Source: Paramecium tetraurelia (taxonomy: Eukaryota > Ciliophora > Oligohymenophorea > Peniculida > Parameciidae). From it: a stretch of DNA of 64,000 nucleotides. A program made the position numbers and the translations under genes. Shown piece after piece: positions 1 through 11,570 of the stretch. The DNA is taken from assembly GCF_000165425.1 (NCBI RefSeq), contig NW_001799008.1, forward strand, positions 62,001 to 126,000. Direction: 5' to 3'. Position 1 is the stretch's first letter. Each line of letters starts with the position of its first letter. A model generated the notes under the pieces. The model made no database searches. It was not told the origin of the DNA and saw nothing but the letters and a program-made list of their open reading frames with translations.

Positions 1-498
1 TCCTTAATTTGGTATTTATTATAAAAGCATTATAATATCAGTTCGAATTACCAATTTGATTTTATGAAAATATAAAGGACTTTACTAAAATGTCATTTAT
101 ATGTTAAATCTTAGAATTCTAAATAGTATTACTATATGCTATATTGGTGTAATAAAAAAGGAGGATAAATGTATGTTCTTTAAAAAAATAAATATATTTT
201 AGTATTAATTTAAATATCTTCTTGATTTCATTTGTTATAATTCTTCAATTTTCATCATATAACTAATCTTTACTATATTTTAATATCTCACTATTCAAAA
301 TTAATTCTTCTAGTTGCCTATTCAAAATTCAGAATTTAAAGTATTTAATATGTCTAATTTTTATTAGATTTAACCATTCAAGTTAAAGGCACATAAATAG
401 GAAAAATAAAAAAAAGAAAAATACAAGACATCAGTGTTGGGATTTGTAATAAAATTATTAAGTAATAAAAGAATAGTTAAAAAATTAATAAAAAAATT
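1..498. other. AT-rich left edge without a recognisable gene
   Basis: This stretch is very AT-rich, rich in TGA on both strands, and shows no sustained codon pattern. The last bases on the minus strand, just 3' of the tRNA, are a T run that would serve as the RNA polymerase III terminator. A coding exon of a gene lying outside the window cannot be excluded. Confidence 0.5.
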
Positions 499-568
499 GC
501 ACTGTACGAGACTCGAACTCGTGTCACAAGGATGGCAACCTTGTATACTACCCTTATACTAACAGTGC
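499..568 (-). tRNA. tRNA-Gly (anticodon GCC)
   Basis: Read on the minus strand, this 70-nt stretch folds as a complete cloverleaf. The 7-bp acceptor pairs GCACTGT with ACAGTGC, the T arm has stem ACGAG/CTCGT around the loop TTCGAGT, and the anticodon stem CAAGG/CCTTG encloses the loop TTGCCAT, giving anticodon GCC. It decodes GGC/GGT. CCA is not encoded and there is no intron. The 3' flank on the minus strand begins AATTTTTTT, a typical polymerase III terminator. Confidence 0.93.
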
Positions 569-744
569 TTGATGCTGTTTCCAAGTCATCTAACTATAAA
601 AATAGGATTGATCATTTAGCATAAGTGATTTTATGTTAAACACTATATAATATTACAATGCTAAAGCAAAAATACTTAGGTTAAAAAATTGTTACTTAAG
701 ACAACTTCAGCCTTTATTTAATTTAGACAGATGATTGATATTTG

Positions 745-861
745 ATGAACTATGTAAATTTAAATGAAATCGCAATTGATTTCCTCAAAACAGATTAAAA
801 AGATTATAAATAGAAAAATGAAATACCAATCCTCTACCCTCCTAGTCTGATCAATGCTTGA
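745..861 (+). CDS. possible 38-aa small ORF
   Basis: With TAA/TAG as Gln, an ATG here opens 38 codons ending in TGA (start MNYVNLNEIAIDFL, end PILYPPSLINA). The composition looks protein-like rather than random, but the length is near what chance allows when TGA is the only stop. It could be an isolated short gene, the last exon of something missed, or noise. No family is recognised. Confidence 0.25.
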
Positions 862-983
862 GTGAAGCAATCGATGATAAAGATTTACACAATTGAGTAT
901 ATTAGAGTGTGTATTCTTTGATAAAATAATTTAAAATTGAATTTGTTTGAGTATTATAAATATTTAAAAATTGATATCTTAAA

Positions 984-1918
984 ATGACTGAGAATACCAC
1001 AGCAACAAATGTTAATTGGGCAGAAATCTCTGATGATGAAGATTAGGTTTAGCCTGTTGTTGAGAAGGCTCCAGATTAAGAAATTAAAGCAGAGACTCAA
1101 CCATCCGATTAGAATAAGGAGTTCAAGAAATAAGCTAAAAAGCCTTATCACAAAAATAATAAGCCAGAGTGGGTCAAGTTAAAGGAATTGCAAAAGAAAT
1201 AAGCAGAATAAATACAAAAAGAGTAATAAGCAGCATTAGAGGCAAGAAGAATTAAACCAAGCGTAATGATGCATTGATATTCTTAGAAAAACAATTTCTA
1301 GGGTTTGATGTATAATAGTGATGATGAAAGTGAATAATAGGAGTAGGAGGGATAAAAACCCTAAGAGGAAACTGTTACAGAACAATAATCAGAATAAAAG
1401 GCTGAGCAAAAACAAGAATAAGCAGACTAATATCAAAGTAATATTTGTTGTTAATATGAAGTATTGAAATAAAAACAATAGTAAGAGGAAAAATAATAAC
1501 CAAAAAAGAAAGAATAAAAAAAGAAAGAGACTGAAGATTTAGATGCAATATTAAATGAATTAGGATTTACTTAAAAAGGAGATAATAAGGAAGACGGTAA
1601 GGAAGAAGGAGCTTAAGAAAAGAAGAAGAAAAAGAAAAATAAAAATAAAGAATCAGCACCTGCAGAAAAGTAACCAGAACAACCTCAGTAGCAACAACAA
1701 TAGCAAGTCTAACCATAAACCGAATAAGGAAATAGCAACGACAAAGTGGATATCAAAAAGGTTCTAGCTGAAAAGGCTAAAAAACATCAAGCTGGTTCAC
1801 ATTAGGTCGATAAGGTATAACGGATGAAATATTCTAGGACCTAGAGAGAGTGAAACAGGAAATTGAAAAGAGGAACTAAAAGTCTAAAAAGAACAAGAAA
1901 TAAGATTTAGATCTATGA
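984..1918 (+). CDS. Lys/Glu/Gln-rich charged protein
   Basis: About 295 aa. It starts MTENTTATNVNWAEISDDED and ends at TGA after KKNKKQDLDL. Two introns are needed: 24 nt at about 1262 (GTAATG...TTCTTAG) and 23 nt at about 1815 (GTATAACGG...TTCTAG). Without them in-frame TGAs stop the frame. The protein is a succession of K/E/Q runs with a short ordered-looking segment near residue 180 (LDAILNELGFTQ). Many Gln are TAA or TAG. The composition resembles ribosome- or RNA-associated charged proteins, but no family is assigned. A 59-bp gap separates it from the next gene on the same strand. Confidence 0.75.
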
Positions 1919-1977
1919 AGGGGTTATTGACATATATACATTAAATATATATAATTGTTTAATTAACTTATATTGTA

Positions 1978-2430
1978 ATGCATTTAGAAAAGCATGCTAA
2001 AACACTTATATATTATTATAATAGTTCAGATGAGGACGAGGAAGATTATAATAAGAAAGCCTTATCATATAGAAATGATTTTAACGATATGGATGACTAA
2101 GTTCTAAGATTGAAATAAGAGAACTTAAACAATGTATTTAATATTTGAATATAGAAATAATCGATTACTGATTTATTAGAAGAATTAGAAATTCATTAAC
2201 AAAGGGTTGTATTATTACAGTAGTCATTAATGGATTAAAAGAAATTAGCTTAAGATTCTTAAGATCAACTGAGGAGAATCCAAGTGAAGAAATAGGAGGA
2301 TAAATTGTTGAAGGAATAGAAAAGATTTCAAGACAAATTTGCCTTGTAAACAAATACATCACTAGAGAAATTAAGATAGCATTTTGATTTTACACTACAA
2401 TAGCTTACACCAAAGCCTAATAACAGATGA
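1978..2430 (+). CDS. small coiled-coil protein
   Basis: About 143 aa after removing one 21-nt intron (GTATTTAATATTTGAATATAG near 2135) that would otherwise put TGA in frame. It starts MHLEKHAKTLIYYYNSSDED with an acidic patch. From about residue 45 it is a heptad-like helix rich in L, Q, K and E (ITDLLEELEIHQQRVVLLQQ), ending LTPKPNNR. It is convergent with the SAXO4-like gene, with stop codons 25 bp apart. Function unknown. Confidence 0.7.
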
Positions 2431-2455
2431 ATGTAGTTCTATTTAAATAATGATA

Positions 2456-4021
2456 TCATGACAATGAAAAATGATGTCTTCTTAAGTTATTTGCTTACTA
2501 TTAATTTAGAACATTTGGTTTTCCATCCAAATATCTGTGAATATCATGTGTTTATGATATTAAATCACCTCTATTTTGTCCTAAGGTAAAATGATGTGAT
2601 CTATCTCAATAACCTCTATTTATACCTCAAATTGGCACTTGCAAGGGGATCTAATTTATTAGGATATCCTTATTAATAATTGAGAGCTTCCATCTATTTA
2701 GTTGTCACATAAGTATTCTTGCCACTATGATCATTCAATCCAAAATGAGAGGATCTCAAATCTTTCAATTATTTATCTGTTAATTAAGCGGCTTATCCTA
2801 ATGGATTGTTGAAACTAGAAAATGCAATCAAATTTATAGAGATACTTGGATTGCATTTCTGATTTATATCTTATATTCTCATTGCCAATTTAGAAATTGG
2901 ACCCTCTGTCCATCTACTAATCACGAGCTTGAAAGCTGGATGATAGTTCAGGAGGTTTCATTGTACTTGTATACAAGGATTAAGTCTTGTGATTCATAAA
3001 TCTAGGATCTCCTATTGTAAAATGACTTCCTGATAATGCAACTGTATTATTTGGAAATTTGACATGATTTTCTGAGTAAGGTCTATAATGAGACTTAGTT
3101 TCAGATGAGTAAGGTTGATTGTCTTTCCCTAAGGTGAAATGCGTGGCTAATATGATATTCATAAATCGGTTACCCCTCAAATTTTATCTATTCTCTTCAG
3201 CAAACGGATTTGAAGTTACTTGGTATCTCTAATAATATTCTTAATTGATAGTTTGGTATTCAGGAAGTGCTGTTCCTAAATTGAAATTCTTTGTTTGGAA
3301 GGCTGATTAATAAGAAGGCTACAGTCCTCCTTCTTTCTTGTTGTGATATTCTTGTGAAGCAGTAATCATAGGAAGTTACTAATTAGTTTGATATAGAACT
3401 ATTACCTCTTAGCCAAGAAATATGTTTGAAACTCTAAGTTATCTTGCTCTCTCTGTGACATCTTGTTTTGGTTCTAATTATTGAGGCTAGTATTGCTCAT
3501 AGTAATTGGACTACATCATTTTATGAGTGGTTTCTGCAAAGTTATGATGATGAGATCTCATTTTTGTCTTTTGAACTAACGATGATAGATTGAGAGAGTA
3601 CTTTCTTATTCATTTTATAAACCTGGCTGCAATGGTTTTTCATTATAGGTTGCCTTGGTGACAGAGACTTATTGAGCATCTTGATGGCCAAGAACAAAAT
3701 GGTTGGTTCTTAAATCATTTTTTTTTTCTTAATTTAATGTAGCAGGTACTCCAATTTGTTTTCCCTAAAAATCAGTTTTGAAGGTTGTTCTATATAATGC
3801 TGTCATGTTGTTTGACATAAAAATTACGTTTGGATTCTCCTAATTGAAAATGAACTCCCTTCAGATTTAATTTGTCTCCTGTCCCACTTGGATTATTCAC
3901 TTAATCTCCTTGATAATTCATTTTCATTATTGATGTGAATTGATTCTCTAAGGAAAATCTATAAACGTTTACTTTGATCCGTCTGTCCTAATTAGAAATG
4001 GCTACCCCTCAACTGTTGCAT
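2456..4021 (-). CDS. SAXO4/PPP1R32-like axonemal repeat protein
   Basis: About 475 aa, built from repeated units carrying an H-F-x-[LI]-G core: GSHFQLGQ at the N-terminus, TNHFVLG, TKNFNLG, ATHFTLGKD, GSHFTIGD, RSHHFTLG and RRHHFSLS at the C-terminus. Each is followed by a segment ending in a Tyr/Phe-rich piece. At least five introns of 25-29 nt fit; three cut just before the HF motif or a repeat start. Repeats of this kind occur in PPP1R32/SAXO4-type microtubule inner proteins, so a role inside ciliary doublets is inferred from family resemblance only. The start is the first ATG, MQQLRGSHFQLG. Confidence 0.6.
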
Positions 4022-4200
4022 TTAAATAATTTATAAAATTCATTTATTTTTGAAATCCTTTTTACATGAGCCACTATTTTGAGATATTTTATTAATTTAA
4101 ATAAAGAAAATGAGAATTTCAATAAACTAATTATTTTTATAAATTATATGAAATAGTAATTCTAGTTATTCTTAATTGTGTTAATCAAACAAATTAAAAC

Positions 4201-4497
4201 TCATTGCTTTATTGGATCATTCATGCTGTGTTGAGGTTAGGCCTTAAATCGATATCTTCCATTTGGCATTAATTTTCCAGAAATCAAATGATTCTCTAAG
4301 AATTCTCGAGCCTCCTCCCCAAAAAAAATGTGATTCTGTATTTTGATTTAATCAGTCTCATTTGCATTTTCTTTGATTTTATTGCGACATTCAATCCTCA
4401 CTCGATGGAACATCTCTGGATCCCCATTAAACGTTTTCATCATAGTTTTGAGCATCCTTCTATAAAAAAGCTAAGTCCCTTTATAAATATTACTCAT
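4201..4497 (-). CDS. LYR-motif protein, complex III assembly factor-like (LYRM7/MZM1)
   Basis: 98 aa without introns, starting MSNIYKGTQLFYRRMLKTMM. The segment QLFYRRMLK is the LYR tripeptide region near the N-terminus. The three-helix layout (FNGDPEMFHRVRIECRNKIKEN, then FFGEEAREFLENHLISGK) and the size match the Complex1_LYR fold, with the C-terminus closest to LYRM7/MZM1, which chaperones the Rieske protein in mitochondrial complex III assembly. The exact LYR subfamily is not certain. Its ATG is only 18 bp from the divergent ATG of the OTU gene. Confidence 0.65.
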
Positions 4498-4515
4498 TAA
4501 ATATATTAAAGAATA

Positions 4516-5563
4516 ATGAAAAAAAACAAAAACTAGTAAAAATATGAAAAACAGTAGTAAATTAAGAAGGACAAGCAACAACAAAGACAAACAAAGAAGC
4601 AACTAAAAAAACAGAGAGGATAAGCTCGTTCACTTAAAGGTATCATAAATAAAAGATAATCGCTTAGGATATGCCAAACACTTTTAAGAGTTTTAAGATG
4701 AAATGAATCAATTGGGACTCTAAATCAGAGATGTGGAGGGAGATGGAAATTGTCTTTTTAGATCGATAGCAGACGTACTCCACGGAGATGAAAAATATCA
4801 CAAATAATTACGAAGATTAGCAGTTTAAACAATGCAAGAGAATTAAGAATTCTTTGGACTCTTCATTGAGGATGACATGACCTTCGATTAATACTTGAAA
4901 GAGATGTCATCTGATGGAGAATGGGGAGGTAATTTGGAATTGCAAGCCTTGTCTTAAGCTTTGGATGTGAATTTTTTCATTCATATGAAAGGAAGACCAT
5001 GCATGATTATCAAGTCAATGACTGATGAAAGACCATTGAATGAGGTAAAGTCTTGATCATAGAAATTTTAGAAAGACGCTCTTCATTTAGCATATCATCT
5101 AATAGAAAATGTTGCTGAGCATTACAGTTCTGTAAGAATGTTAGGAGATGACAGTAATACAAGAGCAGAACCAATCCCACTGGATATATTTGAAGGATTA
5201 TTGGATACTTTTTAATAAGCTCCTTTGGGAAATGAGGATAACTTTGATTAATTCGATGATTTAGAGTAAATTGAGGATCCTGAAGAAAGAGAATATTTGT
5301 AGACCCTAAGAGAATAGGAAGAAGCTGAAAAGGCAGCAAAAGAGGCTATGAAATAAGCAGAGCTCCAAAAATATTAACTAAAGTAAAAAAAGAATAAAAA
5401 ATGCAATTGTGGCTCAAATAAAACCTATAAGGACTGTTGTATGAATGTCGATATTGAGAAGTAAAAATGGCCAAAGCAGCAACAATAATAATAATAGCAA
5501 TAACAATAACAATAATAATCCTAGTCAGATGCACCAATGAAAAAATAAGCTGTCTTTATATGA
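4516..5563 (+). CDS. OTU-family deubiquitinase with C-terminal SEC-C motif
   Basis: About 330 aa, two introns (28 nt near 4640, 27 nt near 5044). After a basic N-terminus of about 40 residues comes an OTU cysteine protease domain. The catalytic Asp/Cys box is DVEGDGNCLFRSIAD (about residues 65-80), a middle segment reads DGEWGGNLELQALSQ, and the catalytic His lies downstream in the segment after FFIHMKGRP. This matches OTUD3-type OTU enzymes, which cleave ubiquitin from substrates. The C-terminus has CNCGSNKTYKDCC, a SEC-C zinc-binding motif, followed by a run of 13 Gln, mostly TAA. The OTU-SEC-C combination is the odd feature. Confidence 0.85.
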
Positions 5564-5587
5564 TAATTATATATATTCATACTATTT

Positions 5588-5923
5588 ATGAATTATTATA
5601 AAAAAAAGTTAGCCGTATAACATGATGAACATTTATCGCTACCTTAAATTTATGATTACAGATCATTAAGTTTAAATAAGGAAATTACATGCTCGACTGA
5701 GGATAATTGCAAAAAGTACTTTTCTTTTATATATTCAAATCAAATACCTTCAGATAGATATTAAAAGAAACCTTAGCATATGAGAAATATCGAAAGAAAA
5801 AACCAGATGCTGAAATTACAGTTAAAAAGGGTATCTGAGTAAATAAAGAAGGTTTCGCCACGTCGGTTATAGTATGAAACTTTAGAGGAGATATATTTTA
5901 TCAGATACAAAAAAATAACATGA
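5588..5923 (+). CDS. hypothetical 111-aa basic protein
   Basis: Intronless ORF starting MNYYKKKLAVQHDEHLSLPQ and ending FIRYKKIT. It is Lys/Arg/Tyr-rich with a probable helix in the second half (NIERKNQMLKLQLKRVSEQ). There is no signal peptide or membrane segment. It lies 24 bp after the OTU gene on the same strand and converges with the LRR gene, 27 bp away. No family recognised. Confidence 0.6.
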
Positions 5924-5950
5924 TCCATATTATTTTTTCTTATAATTTAT

Positions 5951-6960
5951 TCACTTCTTCTTCTTACTCTTCTTCTTCTTCTTTGGCTTCCTTTTCTTCG
6001 TGAGTGATTTTAATTTATCAGTCAAAGGCTTGGATATTTAATCTGAAATTTCAATGAAGAATATAGATTTGTTTTTTTCGATTAATGGGATTATTCTAGT
6101 GGCATCTAGTGATATATATGTATATACCCTAATCACTGAGTAAATTGAATTTGAGATCATAATATCCAAGTGTTTTATTTAATTCAAAAGTAGAGAGGAT
6201 TTTATTTATCAAGGTTGGATCACTTGGATCTGAATGGAATTGATTATCGGCTAACTTAATTCTCTCTAGAGTATTATTAATTTCCAATGCTCTAAATAAC
6301 TCATATGCTCCTTCATTTTTAAGACGATTTCCGCACAACTTTAATTTATACAACTTGCTATTAACATTGGCCAATATATCCTAAAGGTATTTGGCCCCAT
6401 CAGCCTCTATACCACAATAATTCAATGCCAAGCTCTCCAAAGTATTATTCATGGCTAACCCTTTAGTTAGCTCAGCCAAACCTTCTGAACCTATCTGATT
6501 GTGATCCAATTTCAGTTTTACTAATTTGCTTTCACACTTAGGATGCAGAATGTCTGCTAAGAATTTACACCCTATAATAGTAACGGCTAATACCTAATAC
6601 CCCGATTTAGTTATCTAAGAGATCTAAAACTTCGAGTAATCTAACTTTATCAATATATAAGCATATTGTTCTGACTCCTTCATCCTGACATTTCACTCTC
6701 CATAACCTCAATTATTTCAGATGTTTATAGCCTATTTCAGTAAATGACTCCATCATTGCTCTAACCCCGACAGGTCCCATCTCTTCCCAAAGTTTTACAT
6801 TTTATAAATGTTCCCCTTCCGAGCACACAGCTTCCAACCTTTCTTTGAAAATTTTGCATAGAGGAACTCCATTAATTTCGCTTCGCTTCCGATATAATTT
6901 ATTTAATTGTTCTGTTGAGAAATCTTCTACTTGATCTCCCTTTTTCTTTTTATCTCCCAT
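5951..6960 (-). CDS. leucine-rich repeat protein (RI-like LRRs)
   Basis: About 320 aa, with introns of 29 nt (near 6600) and 22 nt (near 6110). It starts MGDKKKKGDQVEDFSTEQL. From about residue 90 there are LRRs of roughly 28 residues with the consensus LxxLxLxxNxI, for example LVKLKLDHNQIGSEG, LESLALNYCGIEADG, LYKLKLCGNRLKNEG and LERIKLADNQF. This is the ribonuclease-inhibitor spacing. The tail is very basic (KKRKPKKKKKSKKKK), possibly a nuclear or nucleic-acid contact. LRR proteins of this kind mediate protein binding, and several are ciliary in ciliates. The partner is unknown. Confidence 0.8.
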
Positions 6961-7477
6961 TTAAAATAAATATAATTATAATTTTCTTTAGCCTTTTAAG
7001 ACTATTTCTGCAATGAAGAACATAGTACATTTAAAGAACCATAAGAATTACATTCCACTACATTAGAAAATAATAGGTGAAGCATTGAAAATCAGTTTAA
7101 CTATTAGACATTGAGACTAACATTTTATATTACAATCTCTATAGCGTGTTCATTGGAATTTCTTTCATATGCTGTTAATTTGTAATAGACATTAATGAAA
7201 CTGAATATGGAGTCTCTAAAATAATTAAAGAGAATAAAACCTTAAATAGAGAAAACTTCTTAGTTTTATTTTGATTAATATTTGATTAATAATATTATAT
7301 ATTTAAAAGATTTAATAAAAACATATTTGCAATTTGTTTCTCAGTTATATATTAGTCAAGAGGAGTTATAAAGTTGTGTAATAGTAGATGTTCGAATGAA
7401 GTGATTCAGAAGTAATGGATTTTATAATGAAATTTATGCAATTCATAACGTGATTTTAAAATTAGTTAAAATAAATA
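6961..7477. other. intergenic region, no feature seen
   Basis: About 500 bp of AT-rich DNA between the divergent LRR and MFS genes, with frequent TGA in all frames. It presumably holds both promoters. I see no conserved motif I can defend. Confidence 0.5.
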
Positions 7478-8991
7478 ATGGAAATTAAGTATAAGTGGAT
7501 ATTTTCTCTAATCCTTAGCACAAATGTCCTTATAAACTTAGACCACGGTATCATTCCTGCAGGTAATTTCCATGTTAATATAATTTTCTTAGCAACTCAA
7601 TAGATAGAGGCGTCTCTGGACTTGAGTGCTGAAGAATTAGGATACTTGGGATCACTAGTTTACGCCGGTATATCGTTGGTTGGGTTATTTGGAGGGAAAC
7701 TTTTTATACATTTTAATGCCAAGATGATAATCTCAATTAGTTACATTGGAATGTTGGGTTCTTTACTAATGTTTCCTCAACATTACAAGAGCAGTTGGTT
7801 GTTTTATTTGAGTAGATTCTTAACAGGTTGTGCTTAGGTAAGAAAGGGTGATATATCGATTAGGCCCCTATGATGATTTATTTTCCAGTGTGGGTGGACA
7901 ACTTTGGTGAAGAATCAAAGACCATTTGGTTGACAATATTGTAAGGAGTGATTCCTTTGGGAATATTTGTTGGGTATGTGTTGTCAAGTGTGATTTCGAA
8001 TATATGGAGTTGGCAATTGGCATTCTATGCTTAAGTGGTATTGTTACTTCCATGTGCAATATTTTTTATGTTGTTTGTAAGAACAAAGGATTTCGAAATA
8101 AAGAGAGCCAAAAGGAGCAAGGTAGACAAAAATTCAGTGAACCCAGAGGACTTGGGAGCTTCAATTTTGAGTATGGCCTCTCATAAGTCATATTGGCAGA
8201 TGATGAAAGAATTATATTCGATAAGGTTATGGTTGTGTTGCACAATAGTGATCAGCATATTGTACTTCATAGTAACAGGGATACAATTTTGGATGACTGA
8301 TTATATGATAATAGAGATGCATTAAAATTAGAAAACTGTTAATATAGTTTTTGCAGTAGTTTCAATAACAGGGCCAGTTTTTGGTTGTATTACAGGAGGA
8401 TTGATAGCTTAGAAATTAGGAGGTTATGAAAGAACCAAGTCACTTTACATTTGTGTAGTTTACTGTTTTATTTGCTGTTTGAGTGCTACTCCAGTTCCAT
8501 TCACAGAGACATTCTGGTTCGGAGCATTATGTGTTTGGTTCCTATTGTTTTTCGGGGGAGCAATTGTTCCTCCTTTGATGGGAATCATGCTTTCATCTGT
8601 TCCTAAACACTTGAAGGCCTTTGCGAATTCAAATACTACGATGTTTTAGAATTTGTTTGGCTTTTTACCAGCACCTTCGATTTATGGATTTCTCATGGAA
8701 AGATATAATGCAAAGGTGGCTGTCATCACTTTGATGTACTACTCTTTTGCTGGATTGCTGTTTATGTTGATTGCAGTCTATTTCAAGAAATAGGAAATTA
8801 AAAACAGAAAGAAAAACACCCCTACTACAATTATAAATAGAACAGAATCAGTACTTGAGGATTAAGAGAATTTCAATATTACAGATAGGGTTCTTCAATA
8901 TGGTGATATGCCTTTGAGTGTGTCCTTGGCTCAACATATTGATGATCAAATACCAAATTACGAATATGAAGGCAATAAAGAATAAGAATGA
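7478..8991 (+). CDS. MFS transporter, Spinster-like
   Basis: About 485 aa after removing introns of 30 nt (near 7561) and 26 nt (near 7837). It starts MEIKYKWIFSLILSTNVLIN. About 12 hydrophobic segments alternate with short loops, split by a central charged loop (KRAKRSKVDKNSVNPEDLG), the 6+6 layout of the major facilitator superfamily. The stretch VPKHLKAFANSNTTMFQNLF followed by GFLPAPSIYG is the TM10-11 region typical of Spinster (SPNS) and related sphingolipid or lysophospholipid transporters. The C-terminal 70 residues are cytosolic and charged. Substrate is not predictable. Confidence 0.85.
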
Positions 8992-9075
8992 GAATTGTCA
9001 TACATAAAGTTTGAATACCATATCTCATATATATTACATTATTGATTTAATATATTTTTTATTCAATTTATTAAA

Positions 9076-9656
9076 ATGTCTGCAGACAGTCCACAAGTTT
9101 TCATAGTTGGCAAAATAGCTGGGGCCACCAATTTTAATCATTCTTCTCTCTATGTCAAATATTTCTTCAGAGCTGGAGATCACTGGAAGAAGATATCAGG
9201 ATAGGAAGAAGGGGAAACATTTTAATCATCCTCATAGAATTCAAAATTTATACCTCTTGAGCATCCAATTGATTTGAATTATGTGACCAAATCAGTGAGA
9301 GGATGGCCAAAATTACTTGTGGAAGTCTGGGAAGTTGATGATCATGGCAGGAATTCTCTTGGCGGTTATGGTCTCACTTCTCTTCCCATTGAACCTGGAG
9401 AATATTAATTTGATATTCGTAATCAATTTATATTTATCCATCATTAGCCTGTTGGAGACCAGAAGCTAGTTTCTTCGACAAACTCATTGGTGCTTATCCT
9501 GAATTGGTTCATAGAGATTTATTATTTTCTGGGGAAAGCAGATTTGGTTTTAAAGTTGAATCAACTGGAAACATTCATATTGAATTGGCTATAATAACTA
9601 AAGACTTCCATCTTCATGGAGTCCAAATTTCTAATAGAAATTATTTGAATTAATGA
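9076..9656 (+). CDS. B9D2: B9 domain protein B9D2 (transition-zone protein)
   Basis: 183 aa with one 29-nt intron (near 9419). The whole length aligns with human B9D2. It starts VFIVGKIAGATNFNHSSLYV, continues LEHPIDLNYVTKSVRGWPKL, LLVEVWEVDDHGRNSLGGYG and WRPEASFFDKLIGAYPELVH, and ends FHLHGVQISN. B9D2 forms the MKS/B9 complex with B9D1 and MKS1 at the ciliary transition zone, where it gates entry of membrane proteins. All regions of the C2-like B9 fold are present. Neighbours are unrelated. Confidence 0.95.
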
Positions 9657-9687
9657 TTGATATTTATATATATATATATTCATCTTT

Positions 9688-11535
9688 TCACTCCAATACC
9701 TTACTCAAATTATAATAAGCAATTTTTAAATTCCTCTCCTATCCCAAAATTGACTAAAATACCTAATCATCCTTTAACTTTTATTCATCCCCTTCCTTCT
9801 TTCTTGCTTCTAAATAATCTATCGATGATTGTAGATCCTTTTCGTATTTCTTTAACAAAGGTTTCCACTTCTAATCAAATATCTTTTTTAAATCAGCCTT
9901 TTTCAAAATCTATTATAGTAGTTATACAAATAATTACCAACTATTAAATTAAAAGCGTGGCTGAATCAAATAATAACACTTTAGCATCTATGTTCCCTAT
10001 CTCCTTTCTGTAAATTGCTTGTATGAGAATATCATAGATTTTCAATAATATTTGGTTGTCTAACTTTGTAATGGCACTCCTAAAATGATTTACTAGATGT
10101 GAAAGCAAAACATAATTTTGAGATTTATTAATGCATTATTCTAGTATCCTTGTCCAAACTTCAGGCAAAAAAGAACTTTAAGCTTATTTCCAGGCAGAAA
10201 GGTAAGGTGTTTCATCAGCCAACCCTGATCCTGCCTTCTCCATTATTAACATAATAATGATATCAAAGGGAGTTGTAAAATGATTAGCTGCCCTCAATTT
10301 AATTGAAACATCTCTTAAATTCAAGTACTTCACTATCAAATCAATTAATTTGGTCTGTATATCACATTTCAAAGCTGATAGTTTCTTTTGTTCATACAGC
10401 ACTCCTATCAGAATCTTTAACTTGTAATCCACAGTCAATATTGACTCTAAACTAGTAGTAGTCAACAATTCTCTGGTTAAATAACAAACAAATGCAGGAT
10501 TGTATGTTTATTCACTTGAATAATGTTAATATTATTGTGGCAATTCTTAATCAAATTAAATGCTAAACCTGATCCAATTTATATAGTTCTCTATTATCTC
10601 TAATTTGTTGTCATGAATCTCGTAGATCATTTGATTGGCTTGTTTGAGTAGTGTCTATATTATCTCTGGATCCAATTGGGAGTCCTTCATAGATTACTCA
10701 GATTCCAAGATTCCCTAGATAAGATCTGATAGGAATAACAAAATGTAGTGTTTCACGATTAACTTTGGATCTTCAGGTTTTCTGCTTAATTAATTATCAA
10801 AGTAATCGTATTTGGTATCGATACCATATAATTCTCGTATGGCTACAGATTAAGCTTTGATTTCAGGGAACTTCTTAATTGAATCGAATATTCTTTTGAA
10901 GAATGAGACAGTCCAATTTTGAAAATTGCTCATGTACAATTTAGTGAACTTATTGTCTTCGTTCAAATCGTTCTGAATTTGCTATTATTTATATTTCAAG
11001 AATTTCTGTAATCCTTCATTGATTACCATTAGTATAACAGGAAAAATAACTGCTAAATGAATTTCTCTTTTCTCTATTTTTGGAAGTATTTATACAAATA
11101 TTTCTAGAAGTACAAACTTCTTTTCAACTGTTTTTTATTACCGTAATATACTAATAATTATCTATAGTAATTTTACTCGTTTAAAAAGATAATGAGGACT
11201 TTATGATTTTCAGAATGGTATACTCGTTTAATGATGTATAATCCTAATAAATTTGCATCTGCATTATCCTTTTGATATAGGATCTTATCCCAACTCAACT
11301 AATACAAAAGCTCATAGACTCCTCGATTTGATAAATAGAGGGCGAATTTAATGAATAATTCAACATTAGAATTGAAACATGAATCATCGATTTTATCTAT
11401 TTATTAATTTACTTAAAGAATTTGTTCTAAAGACAATGTGCTTTTCTTTTATATTTTTGTGGTTAGAGTCTACAACTATTCTACAAATTGCACTTCTGTA
11501 ATTTCCTTCTTGTTGAATTACTCGAAAAACTCCAT
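9688..11535 (-). CDS. large all-helical protein, HEAT/ARM-like, family unknown
   Basis: About 600 aa with several 26-28 nt introns (for example near 9920 and 11140). It starts MEFFEQFNKKEITEVQFVEQ and ends near IAYYNLSKVLE. The sequence is a chain of amphipathic helices with short turns (KLIDLIVKYLNLRDVSIKLR, QMIYEIHDNKLEIIENYINW). There is no membrane segment, signal or catalytic motif. The look is that of an alpha-solenoid adaptor or transport factor, but I cannot name a family. Codon use with TAA/TAG Gln throughout supports it being real. It converges with B9D2, with 31 bp between stops. Confidence 0.65.
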
Positions 11536-11570
11536 TAATTTATTATAATTAAAACAAATTTATCAAATAG

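Noticed and set aside
3815-3860. Apparent frameshift in the SAXO4-like gene
   Set aside because: A 29-nt intron (GTGGGACAGG...CTGAAG) puts the next block in frame, so no break is needed.
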